NCBI GenBank assembly: GCA_949358305.1
Contig: OX442316.1
Coordinates: 10,292,001-10,356,000 of the forward strand
Reading direction: 5' to 3'
Source: Strigamia acuminata
Taxonomy: Eukaryota; Arthropoda; Chilopoda; Geophilomorpha; Linotaeniidae
DNA: 64,000 nt
Shown: piece by piece, positions 38,571-51,400 of the stretch
How the letters are laid out: each line of letters begins with the position of its first letter
Numbering within the stretch: position 1 is the first letter of the stretch
Program-made: the position numbers and the translations under genes
Notes under the pieces: generated by a model
Databases searched by the model: none
Seen by the model: only the letters and a program-made list of their open reading frames with translations
What the model was told of the DNA's origin: nothing

Positions 38571-41500
38571 ATGCCTAATTTGGGTAAATATATCAATATT
38601 TCAATTGTTTTTCTTGATGGTTGATGTCAAGGTTGATATATCTGCGCACTGCAGTAATGATAAGTGGATTTAATTTTTTTTTTTTAAATTTTTTTCTTGT
38701 TTTGGGTTTTTTGGTTTTATTATTGTTGTTGTTGTTTTTGATTTTTTTTGTTGCGTTTTATTTGTTTGTTTTGGAGTTTCGGGTCAGTTGCAGTGGTTTG
38801 CGTGGGTGGTTGGTTTATGGGTAGGCGAGACTATAATTTTTTTTTTTTGGGTTTCGAGAGAACTTGGATAGAATGTGTGCTAGGTAAAAAAAACAATGAT
38901 GTCAAGGTTAGAGGGGAGAAAATCGTTATATATAGAAACGGATTCGAATCAGTATGGTAGAAGAACATGTTTTATTTTTTTTTTCGTTATCGTCTCGTTT
39001 TGTCTTATCGAAATGTCAATAATATTGATTTTCGAGTAGGATTGGAGGTTGGGCTATTTTTAAAACATTTTTAGAAATCTTTTATGACGGATAATTGAGC
39101 AATCTTGTTTGTCATTTTGAAGATACTTACACTTTTATCTTTATTATACTCCGAGCGAACTGTTTTAAGGGTTTAGTTTTATCTTAATGGTCGATGGGTA
39201 CAAGTTGTTATCATATAAAAAATACGAAACATTCAAAGTTTTACAAATAATATTGAATATTTTTAATGTTATTTGTGTATTTTGTTTTTGGAAAAAAAAA
39301 ATGTTTTTATTCACCGTGTCGTGCCGTGTCGTGATCGTATACACCCACTTCGTGACACGAAAAAAATAAGGAAGGTGAGATGATATAGATTGGAATTAAT
39401 AGAGGGAAGTAAAAAGTTTGGTTGACATTTAAAATATTTGTGGCATTTGGACGAAAGATCAGTGCTCTGCGGGTACCTTGAAAAGGGTGGAGAGAGAAAA
39501 AATTATAGGTTTGAAAAATTCTGCCAAAGCAGTTATGCTTGTCAGGATCTGTTTGGTGTGATGTAACGAGAGTACTGGTGGAACCAGTTAAAAGCGACTT
39601 GTAACTTACTACAGAGGTGTAGCCCAGGATGTTTTGTTTTGAGGTTTTGGTTTCATTTTTTTTTATTAAAGGAGAAAAACGAGAATATTTATTGTGTCGA
39701 TGAAATTTTTTTTTAGAATTTTTTTTTTCTTTCGTTGTTTGATAAGAGCGTAGCTTAGAAACCGCTCAATTGTCTATTGTACTAAACTACGAAAGTTTAC
39801 ACGTGGCTAAATTAGTTGTTGCTTGATTGACCCTCCGATGTTGAATCTATATTGTGCTCGTAAGATAAATGCGTTTATAAATGATCTTTCCACGATATAG
39901 TTATAATCAATTTTTAATGAATTTCCTTTGTTTTTGTCTTTTTTTTTTTTTTTTTCTTCTGTTGTATGTGCATTGTTAAAGCTGTTTGGTTGTTTTGTGT
40001 TGTGAGTACGAGTGGAAATAGGTTCGGCTTTAAGGAAATATGCGAAAAATGGCGCAATTTTTCTCTTCAATGAAACGAAAACAACTATTTGTGGTAGATG
40101 CCAGTGTACATTATTTTGTAGACTTGCAACAAATTTTGTTGGTTTTAAATTAGCAACAGTGTAGCCATTTTAGGCATCGGGACCTGAAAATAGCCTCGAG
40201 CAAAGTGTGTCACATCTTTTTGCCGTCTCTTTGGCACATGTCCAGTCGTGGGGTTATTTTCCTTTTTTTTCTAATGCGATGGCCGAATAGTTGCTTTTAG
40301 TTAAAAACCAGTAATAAATTTTCACGCATGATTCAACAATTACTTTACTTTTCAGTTTTCTCCCAGTCTTGTTCCAAATGGATGAATTGTGTAATTTGGA
40401 TTTGAATACCTGTTTTTCCTGCTGGGAATTTTAAAAATTAAATTAATTTGTGGATTTGTGGAGATATGATAATTTTTACTTTTATTTTTTGATTAATTAT
40501 TTCGTTTGGATTGGTTTTTAAATGTAAATGCGCATTAAAAATAGCGATAAATAACAGTGTAAACAGGAAAAGGTGGGAGGAGTGCAAATAAAATTCCAAG
40601 CTGCTGCTCTAAAATTAGAAACTAATAAAGCAGTTGATTTATATCAAATTCAATATTTAATTTGTTTTATTTTTAAACCAACTTATCGTTTAAAGTAGTA
40701 AACAAACTTGGAATAGTAACTGATTATTTAAAGTAAATATTATTACGTATCTTGAAAAAAAGAGGAAATTTTTATAGATAAGATAAATGTAATTTTTTTA
40801 AAAATACTTTTAGGGCTATTTTGAGGATATCAGCGACAGTTTAATCGATCTCTTCTTTTCGTTTTTTTTTTCCACTTTGGTCTGAACTTGGCTGTTGTTT
40901 CGTTCCTGTCGTGATGATAATTAGATGGCCGTGAATTTTTTATATTTTATCTTTTTTTTTTACATTATAATTAAATTAGAAGGAAGAAAAAAGGCTTGAT
41001 GAGGGGAAAATATGAGACACAATAGTTGTGAATGACATCATCGGCTTACATTTATCATATGAGCAGCCAAGATTTGTTTTTCAACACGTATCATGAATTA
41101 TTCAAATTTCATGAAAAAAAATTGCGTTACTGCTGGTAAATATATGTAAATTACTATTTCATTCAAAAAAAGTTAAAAACATGAAGGTATTTGCAAAATT
41201 TTACCTATTACGACGGCACAATATGATGATCTACGAACGATGCGAAAGACTGATATGGATGCGTTGTTTTTGTTATCCCCAATCGACATTGAAAATTCTG
41301 AAAATAGTTATTGTAGTTGTGCAATTTTTGATATTGCATTATCAATCTAGATATTGGTCAATGGGTACATAGATATTTTCAATTTATTTCGATTCAGCGG
41401 GTAGTTAATCGCCAAATAATTGCACATTGGTTGTTTGTGCGGCCATTTGTTGATTTCTTTAAAAATCGGAGTCCCAAAGATGTTATTTGCTTTTTAATGA

Positions 41501-41697
41501 TGATGATTGCAAGAGCAGTTGTTGTTGCTCCAACAAAGCGAGTTTGTTGAAGTTGTGTGTCTTGTGTCAATGAACGAAGTAAATAAGTTTATTATTTGTG
41601 TTTTTACAGTGGAAACACATTGATTATTGATCGATACAATCTCGAATTTGATTTAAATGTAATTTAACTTTTTTCAGAGCGTTGCAGTGACCGCAGC

Positions 41698-44600
41698 ATG
41701 GAAATAAATTCCCACTACAGTCATTTACATAGGAAAGGTGAGGGCAAAAAAAGATATTGTATTAAATTATGTTTTTTTTTTAATTTAATAAATTTCCGTG
41801 ACACGTGTTCGCACTAATAATCACTGTTTCTCCGAAATATGCTTCCAGGAAGCATCGATAAATTTATTTTATTTATACGTTTAGCACCGAACCGTCGGTT
41901 TTTATGGAATTGGCGCCTAGAAATTGGCACGGTCGGTTTAAGTATTTATTTTTTGTTTCCGGTTCGCTTATGGGAAATTAAATTCTGCATTATTTTTTTT
42001 GAGGAAATCATTGTGCTTGATGAATTACATAATGTTTTTAAGTGCAGCATTTGAGATGCTTTTTATAGGAGTTGTTTTAATAGACTGCTATCGTTTTTTA
42101 TTGTGAAGATTTTACGATTTCGCGTTTTAATTAGTGTTCATTTAATTTTTTAGATATTAACAATGCATCTCCAGTGACTTCTCCGGTTCTTTCGCGAAGG
42201 GATGTGAGCAACAACATGACCAACAACTCGGTTGCCGATTCCCTGTTGAGAGAGCAAGAATTCCAGCAAACGATTCTACGGCTGAAGGAAGAGCAGCAAC
42301 TGCAACAGGAGTTTCTCGTGCGCCAGTTCCAGAGGCAACAACAACAGTTGGCAGAGCAGCATGAGAAACAACTACAACAACATATTAAAGTGTGTTTTTC
42401 TTTTAGATTCCAGTGAGTTCATTATTGTCCTCACTGGTTATAGATTTTTAAAATTTTGTTTATTGTTTGTTTTTGTAACAGGAGTACCTAGAACAACAGA
42501 AGAAGTTGGATGAGGAGGCGCGCCAAGACAGAGAGAGGAGAGAGAAGCAGAAATTAGAAGCGCTCATGAAGAAGGAGAAACATGAGGAAAGTAAGTTAAT
42601 GTTAAGGGTATATTTACATCTCTTTTTTTTGCGGGAGTGTTTCTAATCTTAATCACGTTCTTTTGTGCGTGCAGCTACCAATTGCTTTATAAATCAATAG
42701 GAGAAAGAAATTGAATTATTTTGCCTTTTTTTAGGGGAGAACGTCTTAGCAACAGCAATTTATTTCGGTTAAAGTGCGACTAATAGTTTGTGTGGGAATT
42801 ATGGAACAATCGATGAGGGAGATAAAAATCTTGTATTTCCAATAGATCAATAGGTCATTAGCGTTCGAATATGGCCAGATTGTGCGAAAATGGCGTGCAC
42901 GTTTCGACTAGGAAGCTATAGATTCACACTTGTGCTCACGCTAGCAGTTTAAGTAGCTGTAAGGTGCATTGTGGGAATGGAAAGTAAAGTGCAGAAATCA
43001 TCAAGTAAGGAAGTAGCAGCAGGCGTCTAATGCTGGCCAATGAGATGTAATTAAGTTGTCGCATGAAAAAAACAAAGTGACAAGTCAGATTCTGTAATTC
43101 AAAATCTGCGAAGGATTTATTTGCAGCAAAAGTAATAGTAACTTGTCCTCGATTACTGTTATCTGCTGTTCTAAAATATATATATATATAACTTATGTGT
43201 ATTTTTAGCTTTAGCTTGTGATTGATTTGGGTGTTTACTACAGTTTGTTGCTGTTGGACACTTGAATTAGTTTCTGCATTTATTTTATTTCTTGCGAGGG
43301 TTTTGTTTTTATTTCGGGGGTTTAGCGGGGAAGGATAAGCTTGGGTTTTGGTTTTTGGAGCTAAAAATGTCACAAATGTGCTGACCAAGCGTTGCTAATG
43401 TAAACAAACTATTGCCAACTCGGAAATGTTTCATCATTTGAGGAATTTCTAGTAGTTTTATTGGTTTGGCTTGAAAACATGTGAAAACACTCCTATATAT
43501 TTCTACATAGATTACTGGATTTCTAATCTTAAGGGCGGGTGGGAATAAATTATTAATAAAACAATATTTCAAGGTTTCGCATGAATTGAAAGTGAAATAA
43601 TTAGAGTGTATGACTCATTTCATTCATTGTCTGCAGTTGTTTTTTTTTTTGGCAAATTCTTTCAAGTTGAACATTGCATAAGCCAATAAGTTGATATCAT
43701 TTCTAAAAAAAAATGTACAACGAATCATTTGCCAAGAAAAGAGAAATGGTGCATCGTAAAACTAAAACTAAAAAAAAATAAATTAAAAATTGTAATAAGT
43801 TGCTTTAATTATGGAAGTTGCACAGGGTTCAATTTTGTTATTACGGAATAGATTGGATTTTGATAATTTAAATGAGTATTTATGCAAATTGATGTTTAGT
43901 CTTGCGTCATTTGTGGTCAGCAGTGACGCAAACGTTTGTGGTTAGTAAAGACGTGGCGCCATTCTTGTGCAAATTACTGTTAGTGAGTGTATGAAAATGG
44001 GGCCTTGACCTGTAACTAGGGAGGCTAGATATTTATAGTTAGATCTAATGAATGGCCGTCATTGAAACTTAAGCAGCTGGCCTCTTTACTGTTCTGTGTT
44101 TGCATGAGAATGATTGGATGAAACTGGTTTTTAAACATTCAATTAGGTTTTTTTTGTTCATTCTCCTTTATTCATTGTTTTGAAATGTTTCTATTTTAAT
44201 TTAGTGAACATTTATAATTGACACGTTGATTAGTTTGGAAGGATTTTCTTTATTTTTATTTTAAATTTTTATTTTAAATTTTTATTTTCGTTTCAGTTTG
44301 AGCATGCTGCTCCTGTTGGGCACAATTTTTAGAAAATCTTAATTTTCAGAATTTCTGTAAATTGATTTGTACTAGTTTGTGTATTGAATTTTGTTCTTAT
44401 AGAGCTGAATTTTAAGATGTAATAACGTCTTTCTTTTGCAAATAAAGAGAGTGATCTCAAATTTCTTTTTGCATCAGTTTTATATTTTGTTATTTAGTTT
44501 ATAGTAAAAGAAAAAATAAGAAAAAAAATAATGGAAAATTTAATTTAAGTTTGAATACGGAAAAATGAATTTCGAAATTGAATTAACTTTTGATTAAGAT

Positions 44601-47600
44601 TTTTGGATTAGAGATCACTGTCTTGACATAATAGATTTGTTTTAATGCAGTTTGATAGGAGATGGATGGTGGGGTGGAATGGAAAAAATTAATTTAAGAG
44701 TGAAACATTTTAAAAAGAATGAAATTTGCAATGTTTAGGCGCTGTGGCCTCATCTGAAGTGAAACTACGACTTCAACATTTTATAGTCCAGAAGAAACAG
44801 AGGGAAGCAGCTGCAAATAATAGGTTAGTTCCCTCAAACTTTTGTAAAAAAAATATATATATAAACGATGTGGTAAAAATTTTGAATGTTAAATTACAAA
44901 TTACAAATTATCGAAACGAAATGAATGAATTTATGAATCTCTGCAGTTTGTGTGACAAAGGGAAAGTTCTCTTTATTGGAATTAGCAAGTTTATTAATTA
45001 TTTACATCACTATCTGCTTAAAAGATCGACAGACGAGACATTTATTAAATATTAATTGATTAAATTTTGTATAGAATTATGGTAGACAAAAAAAATTGTT
45101 TAAATTGAATAGATTGTGAGTTGAGTTACTTTAATAATTTTTGCTAGTATTTAATTAGTTGTATTTTTATCTTTTTTGATTAGGGAGGTGAACCAGTTAC
45201 GCAAAACAGGTACAGTAAACTTTCATTTTCACAATAGCTGCATTCGAAAATAGAAACAGTGGAAACGTGTTTTTAGCTTGTTATCGTTTTAGCCCCGAAC
45301 TATTTTTGAGGTTTTTACGAAAATGTTTCTATTTTCGATTGCGTCTATTGTTACATCAAACTTCAGCGAATTTATTGCCTTAAAGGTGACAAGTGAGAAA
45401 AGTGGGCAGATTTTGTTGCAAAAACGTGCGCTTATAGATTGAGCCAAAAATAAATACTTTTTAGTTTACCTTTTTTATTTAAATGGAAATTAATTTCTGT
45501 CAGTGTGTGAAGGACAATCGTGACAGGCCTGTACTCAAAGATTAATTAGGTAATATTTTAAAATGCTAAAAATAAACACGGCGGCTTAAGGCGATTTTAA
45601 TCTAAATTGTACTCGTTTCAAAAATGTAGACGGAATTTTAATTTTAGCTCTATTTTGTCCTCACTTAATAAAAGTCAAACAAATTATTAACCTCATTGAT
45701 AGCGAGCAAGCATGAATCAGATTTTTTTTCTTCTACGAAATGGACGACAGGAAACTGTCTTTTAAAACCAATGCCAACATTTTTCTGCGATATTATTTTG
45801 GATGTTGAAATGCGTCAGCGTTTTTAGTTGGAAATGTCTACGTAGAGACGTCAAACGTCTAAAATGAAGTATCTTTGAGTCTATAGTTGACTTGGAAATG
45901 ATATTTTAATCATTCTGTCGCCGATGCTGTGCAGGCTCCAACGTCTGCCTATTTTTGTTACGCGTGTGACTATATGGAAACGTTATTTTGTATGTGGGGA
46001 AATAAAAGAAGAGGAAGGCAGAACAAATTGTGAAATTTGTCAGCCGTTTTTAAGCTTTAATCATAGTTTCGACATATCCTAGTTTGCGGTTTATGCCTAC
46101 ACAGGGTTTAAATGTACACAATAAACACAATACGTTGATGAATTGCAAGCTAGTTTGCTCAAACGTGTTTGTTTATTTTTACTTTTATTCTGCAAAGTAT
46201 TTTTAAAATCGTGGTAAGATTACGGTAAACTAACAATTCTGCACTGAAGAGTAGAATTAAATAAACAAGCATTATTAGTACTTTTTATTTATTAGTTTTC
46301 GTAGAACAAAGTGAACCTTTATTTAGTAATTAGACGTTTTCTATCGATAACGCGAAATTTGTTGTCGATATTTCGCCGTTTATCTGATAGTGTTTTAAAA
46401 ATAAATCTAAAGTTTTTTGGATTATCATTCAATGTTGAAATAAGGTGTTGGTTCTCATATTTCACCTTCTCTCCCTCTCGAATATCTCGTAGTTTTTTTT
46501 TGTTTTTTGTTTTTTTTTAAAATAATTTTTCTTGTTTTTTTTGGCATGTCTAAAATATATACGCAATGTGATGATCAACTTTCTGCCTTCACCTCAACCG
46601 CATGACACTTACACTTAATAAAACTGTTTTTGTAATTGGATGATATTGAAACTGCTAGTGGTTTTATTACATTTTATACTAACAAAAACTAAAATTTAGA
46701 CTGTTATGCTAATTTATTTTTTTTTCAATTAAAAAAAATAAATAAATGATTAATAATACACTGAAATAAATACAAGTTCTTCTCATGGTGAGGCACTGAA
46801 CAGTTGATCGGTTTTATTTATTTACTTTGTACAAGAGGGTGGGAATGATCGTTTTCGTTTTGGTGGTGTTAAAAATGTTCAGATATTTATAAATGATTGT
46901 TTTTGTTTGCCTCAATGAATGAGCAGAACATGTGTGGTGTGAAAAACATTGTTATGCGCTTGTAGTGAGCTTGATCTAGATTTTTCTTGCTTGCATTTTG
47001 TTACTTATAGCCTCCGAACCAAACCTTAAAGTGCGTTCCGGCTTCAAGCAAAAGGTTATTGAAAACCGCAGTAGTCCACTGCCCCGACGAAAAGATAAAG
47101 GATGCTTCCCTCCGAAGAGGAAGCTTCCAATTACAAGTATGACAAGCGTTTGCTCGTTTGTATATTTCTAATTAGTGCATCATACGTTTGCATTATTAAA
47201 TACTACAACCGCTACAGGTAGATTTACTAACGTCAATTAACGAAATTACATGACGGAATTTTTTTCAAATTGTTTTCAGCGATTTGCCAACTGGGAACTA
47301 ATTTCATAGTTGATTTTAGTACAATTCGGAGTTTTTTTTTTCTTTTTTAATTTTTGCTTCTTTTTCTCTGCATTTATTTGTACTGACACTTTATTGTTGG
47401 GTCTAGTAGATACCGGAAGTAGTACGCCTGATTCTGGACCTAATTCCCCTCCGAGTTCATCAATCATTCCCACTTCCAGATCGAGTAGTGGAAGTACATC
47501 TATACAAGAGGTAAGTTTTTAATTTTTAGACAAATTTCTTTATATTTCTACTTAATTTACTCTTTTTCTTTTGTAAGGACCCTAACGGATCTCCTTACAG

Positions 47601-48380
47601 TTCAGTTGGTCAAGGAAGTTTTGGTGATTTGACTCTGTACTCTTCGCCATCAATGCCTAACATATCAGTGGGCAGACCGACTGTGCTCAGCAGTAATGTT
47701 TCTGTGAGTTTGATTTTATCTTATTCAAATATGGGAATAAAATATTTGCCAAGTGGTTGCTGGTTGGTGGGTGCATGTTGCAAGCTGCAAGCTCGAGGAA
47801 ATTAGTTTCTGCTTGCCCTGATGGCTCAATTGCATTCATTTGTTGCCAATGCCAAAACGATTCAAGATGGTGTATGTTGGAGATGAATGAGCTTCAGTGT
47901 TCCAGATCATGTTTTAGTAGATATGAGGAGATATAGTTGACCTCACATTGGAATAAAACTCGTATTCCTATTTTTTTTGTGATTGACATTGTATTTGTGA
48001 TGAATTGATGATCTTAGTCTTGGTCAAGGTCTCTGTGCTATTATTAGGTTTAGAGTTTTTACGAAGTATTTTGCTCAAGTTGGGGGTGTTTGTTGTATGT
48101 ATTAGTTGGTAGCAATAACAGCAATGTGGTTTAGGTAAACAGAATTTATTGATGTGGGAACAACTTAGATATGGTAATCTTGATTGATTATTCTTACTAG
48201 ACAACTTGTGCGAGTAAACTACTTCAATTTTCTGTTATTTTTGCATTGAATTAGTTGGTGTCTAGGCTGTGGCTAACCATCTGTTTATCGCAGATGTAAA
48301 ATATTTTATGCATTTTGAAAGTTTAATGTTTTCTATCTGCTTAACGATTCGGGTCATCATGGTGACGAATCTTTGTTTGT

Positions 48381-48419
<39 letters not shown>

Positions 48420-51400
48420 TTCAAAATAGGAAGGAAGTAAAGTATCGCCCGCAACTGAAGATCAACTTCGGGCTTTAGTCGCTTCGCGTTTAGGGATGCC
48501 ATTAACTTGTAACATGTTACATTCATCTACGTTGTCTTTTTATCCAGTGCTCCCAGGTTTGTTCAAATAATAATTATTTGTTAATCGAGTAAAACACTAC
48601 GTGCATTCGAAGTAGAGACATTTGAGTTAATCATTGATCCGAGAAACACAAACTCTAAATTTGAGCTGATGTTTATGCCTGTATAAAAAATGAGCGTATG
48701 ACACATGTACAGTATCTATTTTCGAATGTAACGCTTGTTAGTCATCATCTATACCTAGCCATCCACAACTGTTGAATGTTTAATTTGAATACGGAGTAGA
48801 ATTTTTGGTTATATATCAATACCTTAGCGAACGTTTTTCAATTTTAATGTTTAGGAAAGCAAACTCAGAGAACGCAACAATATCCATGTTAAGCCAATGA
48901 GATTTATACAGTGCTCAAAGAACTAAGGAAACCACAGGCGGGCACTCATTCAAGCACTTCTGTTGTATTGGGAACAGGCGATCAGCCATTTCTATCCACA
49001 AACTGTTTGTTGTTTGACCGGTTTCCAAGATCCACTAAGTTCCCAACCGGACTTTTATAATTTTTATACCGACCTATCAGTCAGCTGAAGACAGATTTAC
49101 TTGCATGCTGTCCCATTCCCATCTGACTTGGAAGTTTAATAAGTAATGGCGTTTCTCGTTTTTTTTTGTTTCTGTAATAAAAAGGGAGTAGCGAAACACT
49201 AGAGTCGTGAGAAAGTGGAAACGTTTCTATTTTTGAACCGCATTAGCCATAAAAACGATCACAACAGAACAAACTCGATGTATTCAAGCCTGATTATTAG
49301 GTCTAACATTGATGTAGTTTTACATTAAATTTTTAGCCATTGAAAGTGAGTTTACACCGCCCACAAGTCCTGCCTACATTCAACAACAAATGAAGGCGCT
49401 CGAGCAAGCAAGGACGTCTGGTCCGTCTTCTGTTGCTGCTGGAATGTATCATCAAGGTGGAGGAGCCATAACTGATGCGCAGGTCGCTCAAGCAAGGCTA
49501 CACAGGTAAGATTTTCCTATCGACTTGGACTCGTTTGGGATTTAATTGTTGGTGTCGTTTCAGAGCTGGACATAGGCCCCTGGGCAGGACTCAGTCGGCG
49601 CCACTGCCATTAGATCACCCAATGCTTCAGCCTCAAAATATGCTTTTGAACCCTCATCAACAGGAGCAGTTTTTAAGAGAAAAGCAACTGTACGAGCTGC
49701 AGCAGCAACACAATTTATTAAAGCAGGTTGGCATTTGATTATATGAATGCGTTGTGGGTACTGATGTGTAAATTTCTTGAAAAGCACATTCGGCAAACCG
49801 TTCTGACAAGGGCTAGCAGTAAGAATCAAGTTGAAAATGTTGAGGAAGAGACGGAAGCAGCCGTTGCTCAAGAAATGAAAGACTTGGACAAACAACCTGA
49901 AGTTATTGATCTTACGGAACGCAAAGGCGGCGACTCAGAATTGGCCAAACATCAGCGCGAGAGAGATGCGATTTTGCAACAACAACAACGTGATTTAATG
50001 ATGAGACACACGCTTCAAATCAGTGAAGGTATATTGATTGTACAACTGGCTTTCTTGTATTTGCGTCGCCTTCTCGGGTTTTGTTTTTTGCCACCAATAT
50101 TCCGAGTAATGGTTTTATTTAATTTTGGTAAAAGGCTCAGCATTTACTCCACGCCATCACACTGCCAGACCGTTGTCTCGTGCTCTGTCGAGTCCTTTAG
50201 TCACATTGTCCCTTACAGGAAGTCCTCAAGAAACCCCTTCCTCAACAAAACATGTTTTCACAACAGGTAAAAATTTATTGTTTTCAATAGTCAGAAGACG
50301 TGAGAATTTTTCTGTAGATTGTACATTGTGATTTTTTAATCAATTTTCAGGTCTTATATTTGATAGTTACATGTTAAAGCATCAATGCGTCTGCAGCAAC
50401 AATTCGAATCATCCTGAACATGGAGGTCGTTTGCAGAGCATTTGGGCTCGTTTAGGTGAAACTGGATTGGTTGCTCGATGCGAGGTATGAAGAGTTTTGC
50501 TTTTTATACTTTAATATGAGAGACATTTCAACTTTGAAAATATTTAAACAGCGTGTTCGTTCGAGGAAAGCAACATTGGAAGAAATTCAATCGTGCCATA
50601 AGTATTTTAATTGTTTTTTTTTGAAAAATTAAAATTCGGGTAAATTGACACTTTGATTCGAATTTCTTTTAAAGCGAGGCGTATACATTGCTCTTTGGAA
50701 CAAATCCATTGAACAGGCAGAAGTTAGATTTGAGTAAGTGAGGAAATAAATGTAACCGTGTTGAATGGAGTTGTGAATATGAATATTTTCATTAGACGAT
50801 CTTCCAATCAAAAGTTTTGTCATGTTGTCTTGCGGTGGCATCGGTGTCGATTCCGATACGACATGGAACGAAGTTCATACTGCCGGTGCTGCTCGGATGG
50901 CTGTTGGTTGTGTTATTGAATTGGCTCTGAAAACCGCGAGTGGAGAAATAAAGGTGATGAAATAAAATGAAATTGAGCAACGTAGAAGAATAAAAGTTAA
51001 TTTTATTTTATTTTTTTAAATATTTTAGAATGGATTTGCTGTCGTCAGACCACCAGGCCACCACGCCGAAAGTCAACAAGCCATGTGAGCTATTTTGAAT
51101 TTGCATTTTGTGACGAGATTTGTCACGTTGTTTGTTTGTTTTCAGGGGTTTCTGCTTCTTCAACTCGGTCGCCATTGCCGCTAAACAAGTGCGACAACGA
51201 TTAAAACTGGAGAAAATTCTCATCGTTGATTGGGACGTGCATCACGGCAACGGCACTCAGCAAATGTTTTACAACGATCGGCACGTATTGTATTTGTCGC
51301 TTCACCGACACGACGATGGCAACTTCTTTCCTGGAACTGGCGGCCCCGAAGAGGTCGGCGAAGGCGAGGGCGTTGGCTTTACTGTAAACATAACGTGGTC

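Larger units (their letters stand above)
31451..41697. other. Long non-coding interval between pico and HDAC4
   Basis: Ten kilobases between two head-to-head genes without a supportable ORF. It probably holds the missing pico 5' exon(s), the promoters of both genes and a long first HDAC4 intron. Notable contents are listed separately: a CTCF-like motif, a candidate leader exon, a hairpin and a GC-rich patch. Near 32138-32165, TATCGAGT and ACTCGATA form a short inverted pair around an AT core. Confidence 0.5.

Noticed and set aside
42936-43388. 150-codon minus ORF inside an HDAC4 intron
   Set aside because: Low-complexity composition typical of intron sequence. No domain was recognised.
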